From Deltaproteobacteria bacterium (GTDB taxonomy: Bacteria > Desulfobacterota > Desulfovibrionia > Desulfovibrionales > Desulfovibrionaceae), in NCBI GenBank assembly GCA_020861205.1, contig JAJBSY010000344.1:1-5174 (forward strand): a DNA stretch of 5,174 nt. The letters run 5' to 3'. Both the position numbers and the translations under genes were made by a program. This document shows positions 1-5,174 of the stretch, in pieces. Position 1 is the first letter of the stretch, and every line of letters begins with the position of its first letter. The notes under the pieces are model-generated. The model ran no database searches and was not told the DNA's origin. It saw nothing but the letters and a program-made list of their open reading frames with translations.

Positions 1-22
1 AGCATTGCATGTGAAAAATGCT
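1..22 (-). terminator. Inverted repeat directly after the lhr stop, at the window edge
   Basis: AGCATT (1-6) and AATGCT (17-22) are perfect 6-bp complements around a ten-base loop, and they begin immediately after the lhr TAG (23-25). An alternative pairing of GCAT (7-10) with ATGC (18-21) exists. A run of five T bases on the minus strand (18-14) falls inside the loop rather than after the stem. What follows is outside the window, so this could be part of a terminator or chance. Confidence 0.2.
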
Positions 23-3000
23 CTATCGGGGTCTGCCGTACCAGCACAAACCGTTGGGGGTTGGGGAAAACCCCGCCGCGCGCAACGCGTCCGCCGTCGG
101 CGTCGCCATAACGGGCAGGCCGTCGGCGGTCGCGATGGTAAAGGTACCGGAGCCGCTCCGCGCGAGCGCCGCGGCGAGAGCTTCAGTCGCCTCGTGGAGA
201 ATTCCGGCCGCATCGGGTCCGGATTCCGGGATGAAGGTGAGCAGTTGCCGCCCCCCGCGAGACAGCCAGAGTACCACCCGGCCGCCCCGGATGACGACAA
301 GGGCGCCGGGATGCCTGGAGGGTTTCATCCCGGCCGGGTGGACCGGCCAGGGCAGGGCCGCGCCGTACGGGTTGGCCGGGTCGGCGGCGGAAAGCGCCAC
401 GGCCGGAGCGTTTCTCCGGTCTTCGCCGGCCAGTTCGCGCAGGCGGTCGATCGTCGCATGGTCGGCAAACTGCGCGGCGCCGAGCCCGTCCACGAACCGG
501 CCCCGCAAAACCCGCCCGGCGTCCTCCATGCCGCGAAAAATCCGCTGGAGCAAGGGAAAGCCTCCGGGAATTTTTTCCGCCACGGCGACGCCGCGCGTGA
601 CGACCCCGTAGCGGTCGAGAAGGCTCTCGGCCGTCGCGAGCGCGCGGGCCGTGTCCGGGACGGGCTCGCGCGGAACGATCGACCACCTGCCCGCCAGCGA
701 GGGATCATCGTAATCGGCCGGGCCGGGTACGGCCGTTTTGGACAGGAACGAATACGAACGGTACGCGCCCCCGGGAAACCGCCGCCGGACGGTTCGCCGT
801 TTCGCTGCCTGCCTGGGCGATCCGGGGCCGGTAAATCCCCGGAGGGCGGCCCAGGAGTCCGAGGTGATATGCCCGGACCAGGCAAGATTCCACAGCGCGT
901 CGCGCAAATCGGTCCGCGTCACGGGATCGGTGGAAAACGCCGTGTCCCGGTCCAGGGCGGGGCGGATCAGGGCATGTTCCGCGATCTGGCGCGCGAAGTA
1001 GGCGCCGCCGTCACCGAGCACGGCCAGAACCGCCTGCTCCAGTCCGGTCAGGGTTTCCCCGCCGGAATCGGAGAAAGCCGGGAGGGTCTCCGGCGCGAAT
1101 TCGCGCAGATGGAGAGCGGCGAGTCCGTCATGATCGCCAAGGCGCCCGCGTCCGGCCCACAGCGCCTCGCCGGCGGCGACAAGCCCGTCCAGCATCCCGC
1201 TGGCGTAATCCCGCACGCGGGACGGCAGAATGTGGCTTTCCCAAAGCGAGGCGGGCAGGGGAATTCCCGCGAGCTGCTCGATGACGCGCGCAACGCCGTC
1301 CGCTCCCTGCAACGCGGCCCGGCAGCCGGGGACGGCGGGCGAGGATGACGGTTCGACCAGAAATTGCCGCTCAAGGAGTTGCCGCGCGTATGCATCCCCC
1401 CCAACCGGGCGGGCGGCTTCACGGGCGGCCTGGAGGGACCGCGCGCGCAGGCGGCGGAAGACCTCGTCCCATACCCACCCGTGGTTGCCCAGGGCCCCGT
1501 CGCGTCGCTCCCCGTCCGGCGGATGTTCAGGCGGAAGGGGCGAGGCCGCGCTGAAATCTCCGGGCAGCAGGCGCCCCTGGTCGCGCAAACGGGCCAGGAC
1601 GTCGTCGGCTACGGCCGCGCCCAGCCCGAACCTCGAGGCGGCTTGGCCGGTTGTGAACGGGCCGTGGGTTCGCGCGTAGCGGGTGAGCAGGTCCAGCAGC
1701 GCGTCCGGGGCGGGTTCCAGGAACACGTCCGGTATGCCACCGGGCAGGGTTGCGCCGAGGCCGTCGCGCAGCCGCGCGGCGTCTTCCACGGCCGCCCAGC
1801 GTTCGACGCCGGCGATGCGTACCGGAATGGCCCGCCGCGCGGCCGAGAGAGCCGCCAGGTGCTCTTTCGCCCGGGCCGGAAGGGTTTCGTCACCGGGACT
1901 GTCCGGCCTCAGCCGGGCGGCCACCTCTTCCGGCGACAATGGGCCGAGCTCGCGCAACAGGTCCGCCACGCCCTCCAGGCCGGCGGCCCGCCGGTCGGGC
2001 GCTGTGCGTTGCAGTTCCGCCGCTATCCGTTCCACGACGGCGGGGTCCAGCAGCTCGCCGAAATCCGCCTGCCCGAGAAGGTCGCTCAGCAAACCGGCAT
2101 CAAGGGACAGAAGCGCCGCGCGCCGTTCGGCAAGGGGGGCGTCATCCCCGTACATGAATTCGCCGACATAGCCGAACAGCAAATTGGCGGCGAAGGGGGA
2201 AGGGGTTTCCGTCGTCACGTCCACAAACCGGATCGCGCCTGATTCCACGCGCGCCATCAGGCGTTGCAGGGCCGGAAGATCGTAGACGTCCCGCAGGCAC
2301 TCGCGCGCGGTTTCGATCAGAATCGGAAAGTCGGGATATTCGCGGGCCACTTCCAGAAGCTGCCCGGCGCGCAGCCGTTGCTGCCACAAGGGCGAGCGGC
2401 GTCCGGGAGCGCGGCGCGTGAGCAGTAGGGCGCGGGAGGCGCACTCCCGGAACCGGGCCGTGAAAAGGGCGGACGTGCCCACGGCCCCGGTGACGATCCG
2501 TTGCAGGCCTTGCGGATCGAACACGAACAGTTCCGCGCCCGGCAGCCGACCCTCGGCCTCCGGAATGCGGGCCACGATCCCGTCGTCGCTGGGGACGACA
2601 GAAGCGTCCACGCCGAAGCGTTGGCGGATGCGGTCGGCCACGGCCAGCGCCCAGGGGGCGTGCACCCGCCGCCCGTAAGGGGAGTGCAGCATGAGCCGCC
2701 AGTCTCCCCGTTCGTCGTGGCAACGTTCGACGACGAGCGTTTTGTCCGTGGGCAACGCGGTCGTGGCGGCGCGTTGTTCCGCAAGCAGCCGGCGCAGGTT
2801 CGCCGCCGCGTTGTCATCCAGGCCGGCGGCCCGCAGCCGGTCGCTCGCGGGTCCGGCATCCAGGGCGTTCTCCATGTCGCGGAGAAATTCGCCGATGGCT
2901 TCGCCGAGCTCGGCGTCCCGCCCCGGACCTTCTCCATGCCAGAAGGGCAGGCGCGCCGATTTGCCCGGCGCGGGAACGACGACCACCTGGTCGTTCGTGA

Positions 3001-4810
3001 TTTGCCGGATGCGCCAGGACGCGGTCCCGAGGGTGATGACGTCGTTCACCCGGGATTCGTAAACCATCTCCTCGTCAAGCTCGCCCACCCGCCGCGCGCC
3101 GGCACGCTCCTCTCCCTCGGGCAGCACCACGCGGAAGGTTCCCCTGTCCGGAATGGTGCCGCCGTTTACGACCGCCAACCGCTGCGCCCCGGGCCGAGGC
3201 GTCAGGATGCCGGTATTCCTGTCCCAGACCAGCCTGGGCCGGAGCTCCGCGAACGCCTCGGATGGGAAGCGGCCCGCGAGCATGTCCAGGGTGGCGTCGA
3301 ACGCGGCGCGCGGCAGGGACCGGAAGGGGTCGGACCGCCGGACCGCCCCGTACCACGAGTCAACGTGCAACGGGTCCATGGCGACGGCGGCGACAGTCTG
3401 CTGGGCGAGGATGTCGAGGGGGTTCCGCAGGGGGACGACGGCTTCCAGGCGGCCGTGCAGCATGTTTTCCACCGTTACGGTCGCGTCCACGAGATCCCGG
3501 CGGGTGCGCGGGTATACAAGGCCGGAAGGCGTGCCGCCGACCTGGTGGCCGGACCGGCCTACCCGTTGCAGCCCGCTGGAAACCGATGGAGGGGCCCCGA
3601 CCTGGATGACCAGGTCCACCGTGCCCATGTCGATGCCCAATTCGAGGCTGGAGGTAGCCACCACGCAGCGCAGCTCGCCGGTTTTCAGCTCCTGCTCGAT
3701 TTCCGTCCGCCGTTCCTTGGAAACGGAGCCGTGATGCGAACGGGCGATAAGGGGCGGCAACCCGACGGCCCGAGCCCCCGTGCCGCCGCTGGCGGAACCG
3801 TAATGGAGCGGTTCCGCCTCTTCGACCGGGGCCTCCCCGAACCGTTCGGCGTACAGCTCGTTGAGCCGGGCCGTTAACCGCTCGGCAAGCCCGCGCGAAT
3901 TGACGAACACGATGGTCGAACGGAAGGCCAGCACTTGCTCCAGGATGGCGGATTCAACGTGGAACCAGATGGAGCCCGCGCGCCCGGCCCGCTCGGCCGA
4001 ACCCGAGGAAGGCGCGGGCAGGTCCGTCATGTCTTCCACCGGCACCACGATCCGCATCTCGAGGCGTTTGCACGGGGAGGGGTTGACCACGGTTACGGGG
4101 AGCGTGCCGCCCAGAAATTCGGCGACGCGCTCAACGGGACGCACGGTGGCGGAAAGGCCCACCCGCCGGGCGGGGCGGGGGAGAAGCAGGTCGAGGCGTT
4201 CCAGGCTCAGGGCGAGGTGCGCGCCGCGTTTCGTGCCCGCGACGGCATGAATCTCGTCAACGATCACCATTTCCACGCCGCGCAAAGTCTCCCGCGCCTT
4301 GGAGGTCAGCATGAGGTACAGGGACTCGGGCGTGGTTATCAGGATATCAGGGGGACGGCGCACGAGGGAAGCGCGCTCGGAAGCCGTGGTGTCCCCGGTG
4401 CGCATCCCGACGGTCAGCGTAACGTCCGGGTCGCCCCGTCTTTTCCGCTCGGCCGCGATTCCCCGCAGGGGGACGCGCAAGTTCTTCCGGACGTCCGCGC
4501 CGAGAGCTTTGAGCGGGGAGATATACAGCACCCGGGTGCCCGCAGCGTGCGGCCGGTCCGTATGCTCAGGGCCGCCGCGTCCCGGTTCCCCGAAAAGCCT
4601 GTCGATGGAATGCATAAACGCGGCCAGGGTTTTCCCCGACCCGGTCGGCGCGATGACAAGGGTCGAGCCGCCGCCGCGGATCGCATCCCAGGCTGCCGTC
4701 TGAACGGGGGTCGGGGAGGCGAAGGCCGAAGAGAACCAATTCCGCGCTGCCGGGGAAAATCCGGCCAAACCGGTCTGGGATGAGGGCGAAGGAGCGGCGT
4801 TCTCAGCCAC
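23..4810 (-). CDS. lhr: Long-form Lhr superfamily 2 helicase (ATP-dependent 3'-5' DNA translocase/helicase), complete
   Basis: Cytoplasmic repair-linked helicase. Characterised Lhr proteins use ATP to move 3'-to-5' on single-stranded DNA and unwind RNA:DNA and DNA duplexes. Visible in RecA domain 1: Q-motif PTPVQ (Q37), Walker A APTGSGKT (54-61), SPLKALG (98-104), RTGDT (137-141), TTPESL (159-164), DEIH box (185-188), SAT (220-222). RecA domain 2 has STIVFVNSR (298-306), SHHGSVSKE (358-366), ATSSLELGIDMG (385-396) and QRVGRSGH (415-422). Next come the Lhr winged helix and DEAD-associated region (about 455-870), with the family motif PFWHGEGPGR (622-631). W624 is a plausible counterpart of the DNA-stacking Trp of mycobacterial Lhr. 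Residues about 890-1595 form the Lhr C-terminal domain, related to AlkZ-type glycosylases: LPSRVRDY (1195-1202), GRW (1374-1376), PGGFP (1415-1419), GLGAAQFA (1442-1449). The GTG start is chosen for its GGAGG five bases upstream and because the N-terminus lines up with E. coli Lhr. At 1,595 residues it is about 57 longer than the E. coli protein (1,538). No frameshift or lost helicase motif is seen. Position 1589 is Cys where E. coli has a proposed catalytic Asp. Confidence 0.97.
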   Translation of the reverse strand: MAENAAPSPSSQTGLAGFSPAARNWFSSAFASPTPVQTAAWDAIRGGGSTLVIAPTGSGKTLAAFMHSIDRLFGEPGRGGPEHTDRPHAAGTRVLYISPLKALGADVRKNLRVPLRGIAAERKRRGDPDVTLTVGMRTGDTTASERASLVRRPPDILITTPESLYLMLTSKARETLRGVEMVIVDEIHAVAGTKRGAHLALSLERLDLLLPRPARRVGLSATVRPVERVAEFLGGTLPVTVVNPSPCKRLEMRIVVPVEDMTDLPAPSSGSAERAGRAGSIWFHVESAILEQVLAFRSTIVFVNSRGLAERLTARLNELYAERFGEAPVEEAEPLHYGSASGGTGARAVGLPPLIARSHHGSVSKERRTEIEQELKTGELRCVVATSSLELGIDMGTVDLVIQVGAPPSVSSGLQRVGRSGHQVGGTPSGLVYPRTRRDLVDATVTVENMLHGRLEAVVPLRNPLDILAQQTVAAVAMDPLHVDSWYGAVRRSDPFRSLPRAAFDATLDMLAGRFPSEAFAELRPRLVWDRNTGILTPRPGAQRLAVVNGGTIPDRGTFRVVLPEGEERAGARRVGELDEEMVYESRVNDVITLGTASWRIRQITNDQVVVVPAPGKSARLPFWHGEGPGRDAELGEAIGEFLRDMENALDAGPASDRLRAAGLDDNAAANLRRLLAEQRAATTALPTDKTLVVERCHDERGDWRLMLHSPYGRRVHAPWALAVADRIRQRFGVDASVVPSDDGIVARIPEAEGRLPGAELFVFDPQGLQRIVTGAVGTSALFTARFRECASRALLLTRRAPGRRSPLWQQRLRAGQLLEVAREYPDFPILIETARECLRDVYDLPALQRLMARVESGAIRFVDVTTETPSPFAANLLFGYVGEFMYGDDAPLAERRAALLSLDAGLLSDLLGQADFGELLDPAVVERIAAELQRTAPDRRAAGLEGVADLLRELGPLSPEEVAARLRPDSPGDETLPARAKEHLAALSAARRAIPVRIAGVERWAAVEDAARLRDGLGATLPGGIPDVFLEPAPDALLDLLTRYARTHGPFTTGQAASRFGLGAAVADDVLARLRDQGRLLPGDFSAASPLPPEHPPDGERRDGALGNHGWVWDEVFRRLRARSLQAAREAARPVGGDAYARQLLERQFLVEPSSSPAVPGCRAALQGADGVARVIEQLAGIPLPASLWESHILPSRVRDYASGMLDGLVAAGEALWAGRGRLGDHDGLAALHLREFAPETLPAFSDSGGETLTGLEQAVLAVLGDGGAYFARQIAEHALIRPALDRDTAFSTDPVTRTDLRDALWNLAWSGHITSDSWAALRGFTGPGSPRQAAKRRTVRRRFPGGAYRSYSFLSKTAVPGPADYDDPSLAGRWSIVPREPVPDTARALATAESLLDRYGVVTRGVAVAEKIPGGFPLLQRIFRGMEDAGRVLRGRFVDGLGAAQFADHATIDRLRELAGEDRRNAPAVALSAADPANPYGAALPWPVHPAGMKPSRHPGALVVIRGGRVVLWLSRGGRQLLTFIPESGPDAAGILHEATEALAAALARSGSGTFTIATADGLPVMATPTADALRAAGFSPTPNGLCWYGRPR

Positions 4811-4856
4811 GCGCGCCTCCCGGGACGCCGGGTATCGGTGGAGGGGTCTTTTCCAT
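4803..4856 (-). CDS. Putative 17-codon proline-rich upstream ORF (leader peptide) overlapping the lhr start
   Basis: An ATG at 4854-4856 opens a frame encoding MEKTPPPIPGVPGGARG, ending in TGA at 4803-4805. The stop therefore lies just inside lhr, an 8-base overlap in a different frame, which suits translational coupling. Only a weak GGA sits four bases ahead of the ATG. Three consecutive Pro codons (CCT CCA CCG) could slow ribosomes, as known for polyproline stretches that depend on EF-P. The peptide is not a recognised family. It lies within the transcript predicted from the promoter at 4906-4934, and a ribosome on it would pass through the hairpin that covers the lhr ribosome binding site. 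Such short frames are common by chance, so it is offered only as a candidate. Confidence 0.25.
   Translation of the reverse strand: MEKTPPPIPGVPGGARG
4816..4820 (-). promoter_or_regulatory. Shine-Dalgarno sequence of lhr
   Basis: On the minus strand GGAGG lies five bases before the GTG at 4808-4810. This decides the non-ATG start. The next in-frame Met is residue 66, beyond Walker A, so it cannot be the true start. The first two G bases of this site (4819-4820) also fall in the 3' arm of a small leader hairpin. Confidence 0.85.
4819..4832 (-). promoter_or_regulatory. Leader hairpin overlapping the lhr ribosome binding site
   Basis: In the lhr mRNA sense, arms CCCGG (4832-4828) and CCGGG (4823-4819) are perfect complements around a four-base CGTC loop, an all-G/C 5-bp stem. 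The 3' arm includes the first two bases of GGAGG, so folding would partly hide the ribosome binding site. The pairing is seen directly. A regulatory role is inference, since short G/C stems arise by chance in GC-rich DNA. Confidence 0.4.
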
Positions 4857-4897
4857 ATTTTCCACGCGGGGAAGCCGTAAGAAAATCCCGTCTCCGC

Positions 4898-4907
4898 GTT
4901 CGGGAAC
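4898..4907. promoter_or_regulatory. Small palindrome at the predicted lhr transcription start
   Basis: GTTCGGGAAC on the plus strand has inverted arms GTTC and GAAC with two bases between. It overlaps the edge of the -10 hexamer and the expected start site, where an operator could act. The arms are only 4 bp, and the order and spacing do not match the Gram-positive LexA box (GAAC-N4-GTTC). No regulator can be named. Confidence 0.2.
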
Positions 4908-4934
4908 TATATACGGAGGCGGTCACAACGACAA
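4906..4934 (-). promoter_or_regulatory. Candidate sigma70-type promoter for lhr
   Basis: On the minus strand a -35-like TTGTCG (4929-4934) and a -10-like TATAGT (4906-4911) are separated by exactly 17 bases. Each matches four of six positions (TTG-C- and TATA-T patterns) of the proteobacterial TTGACA/TATAAT consensus, and the -10 lies in the only TATATA-like stretch of a GC-rich region. Transcription would begin near 4898-4900, giving a leader of about 90 bases. An A/T-rich tract at 4963-4977 lies about 30 bases further upstream. The placement suggests lhr is transcribed independently of the gene ending at 5134. Confidence 0.5.
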
Positions 4935-4997
4935 GAAGGGGAGATGTAACGCGGCGCGCGCTGGAAAATTTGAAAACAGTCTGAATGCAGCCGGATC

Positions 4998-5015
4998 ACG
5001 CCGATATTGCGGCGT
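4998..5015. repeat. Short inverted repeat in the lhr upstream region
   Basis: ACGCCG (4998-5003) and CGGCGT (5010-5015) are perfect complements around the six-base loop ATATTG. No T-run follows on either strand, so it is not a standard intrinsic terminator. It is the lhr-proximal member of a group of three hairpins. Confidence 0.35.
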
Positions 5016-5035
5016 TGGGACTTTGGCGGCTGAGG

Positions 5036-5079
5036 GCCGGATGCGGCACTTCGCCTGCTGCGAAAATGCCGCATCCGGT
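5036..5079. repeat. REP-like long palindrome / strong hairpin
   Basis: Perfect 12-bp arms CCGGATGCGGCA (5037-5048) and TGCCGCATCCGG (5067-5078) enclose a second perfect 5-bp stem, TTCGC (5050-5054) with GCGAA (5060-5064), closed by the loop CTGCT. The only interruption is C5049 opposite AA at 5065-5066. GCCGGATGCGGC at 5036-5047 equals the head of the enterobacterial REP (palindromic unit) consensus as I remember it. It is extragenic and lies 3' of a gene, as REPs usually do. No T-run follows on either strand, so mRNA 3'-end protection or a repeat element fits better than a simple terminator. Confidence 0.6.
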
Positions 5080-5082
5080 GAA

Positions 5083-5107
5083 GCCGGGGAAAGGCGTTTT
5101 TCCCGGC
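5083..5107 (-). terminator. Hairpin just downstream of the upstream gene, possible terminator or 3'-end structure
   Basis: GCCGGG (5083-5088) pairs with CCCGGC (5102-5107). The stem continues through a G-T wobble (5089/5101) and three A-T pairs (5090-5092 with 5098-5100), giving 10 pairs around the loop GGCGT (5093-5097). In the minus direction the hairpin begins 26 bases after the TAG at 5134-5136. It is followed by TTCACC rather than a U-tract, so efficient factor-independent termination is doubtful. With the REP-like palindrome 4 bases further on, it forms a double hairpin between the upstream gene and lhr. Confidence 0.4.
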
Positions 5108-5133
5108 GTTTGGATGATCCGCAAACCCTTCCG

Positions 5134-5174
5134 CTAGAATTCCACGCGCGGGTCGTGCGTGCCGTAGATGATAC
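5134..5174 (-). CDS. C-terminal end of an unidentified upstream gene (partial, cut by the window edge)
   Basis: Reading the minus strand inward from the edge gives IIYGTHDPRVEF followed by TAG (5134-5136). Eleven of the twelve codons end in G or C, as expected for coding DNA in this genome. Hairpins begin 26 bases after the stop, a normal gene-end arrangement in the same direction as lhr. A terminal Phe occurs in outer-membrane beta-barrels, but the preceding residues lack a clear alternating pattern, so no family is proposed. In E. coli the gene before lhr is rnt (RNase T); this ending does not resemble RNase T as I recall it. Twelve codons can be open by chance. Confidence 0.45.
   Translation of the reverse strand, partial: IIYGTHDPRVEF

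Larger units (their letters stand above)
4811..5133. other. Intergenic region between the upstream gene and lhr
   Basis: These 323 bases hold no convincing protein gene apart from the tentative 17-codon leader. The half next to the upstream gene contains three hairpins (5083-5107, 5037-5078, 4998-5015). The half next to lhr contains the promoter candidate, the start-site palindrome, the leader hairpin and the ribosome binding site. The stretch 4935-4997 shows only an A/T-rich tract (4963-4977). No tRNA or recognisable riboswitch was seen. Confidence 0.7.

Noticed and set aside
5..1348. 447-codon open frame on the plus strand
   Set aside because: It lies antisense to the conserved C-terminal domain of lhr. 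Its translation is low-complexity Arg/Gly/Pro-rich with no recognisable motif, as expected for an antisense frame in GC-rich coding DNA.
1364..2242. 292-codon plus-strand frame, and a similar 282-codon frame at 3935-4783
   Set aside because: Both are fully antisense to intact lhr, with no recognisable domains.
2501..3877. 458-codon open frame on the plus strand
   Set aside because: It is antisense to the lhr helicase and winged-helix regions, lacks any family motif, and exists because the opposite strand is GC-rich at third positions.
4414..4926. 170-codon minus-strand frame overlapping the lhr start
   Set aside because: It begins inside the promoter spacer, at a GTG upstream of the predicted transcription start, and overlaps conserved lhr motifs in another frame. 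Its product is Arg/Pro-rich with no family features.
4961..4979. CTG...CAG bounded A/T-rich tract resembling an SOS (LexA) box
   Set aside because: The spacing is 13 bases rather than the 10 of the enterobacterial box, and the interior is a direct rather than inverted repeat (GAAAA...GAAAA).
4985..5137. 50-codon plus-strand frame (ATG to TAG) across the intergenic hairpins
   Set aside because: It has no Shine-Dalgarno sequence. About a third of its codons end in A or T, unlike the strongly GC-ending codons of lhr, and it is made largely of the inverted repeats.
1..5174. CRISPR array, tRNA/rRNA gene, insertion sequence or multi-gene defence system
   Set aside because: No regularly spaced repeats, tRNA-like folds, transposase motifs or partner genes are visible. 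The window is one housekeeping-type helicase gene with its upstream region.

Overview
The window is GC-rich bacterial chromosomal DNA dominated by one gene. A 1,595-residue long-form Lhr (large helicase-related) superfamily 2 helicase fills 23-4810 on the minus strand, about 93% of the window. All helicase motifs are intact, and the protein resembles Escherichia coli Lhr, as I remember it, from the N-terminus through the C-terminal domain. That points to a proteobacterium with high G+C content. Genus or class cannot be settled from this window.

Layout, read in the direction of transcription (right to left). At the right edge, 5134-5174 holds what looks like the last 12 codons and TAG stop of an upstream gene on the same strand. 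Next is a 323-base intergenic region (4811-5133). Its gene-distal half holds three inverted repeats: 5083-5107, a long REP-like palindrome at 5037-5078, and 4998-5015. Its lhr-proximal half holds a sigma70-type promoter candidate (-35 at 4929-4934, -10 at 4906-4911), a small palindrome at the predicted transcription start, and an untranslated leader of about 90 bases. The leader carries a 17-codon proline-rich upstream ORF that overlaps the lhr start, and a small hairpin that takes in part of the lhr Shine-Dalgarno sequence. lhr starts at GTG (4808-4810) behind a GGAGG and stops at TAG (23-25). The last 22 bases contain a short inverted repeat that runs into the window edge.

lhr probably has its own promoter, because the hairpins and a 323-base gap separate it from the upstream gene. 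Lhr proteins are ATP-dependent 3'-to-5' single-strand DNA translocases that unwind RNA:DNA and DNA duplexes, and they are linked to DNA repair. I see no multi-gene defence, mobile or biosynthetic system. The points most worth a second look are a Cys where E. coli Lhr has its proposed catalytic C-terminal Asp, the leader peptide/hairpin arrangement ahead of lhr, and the REP-like palindrome.
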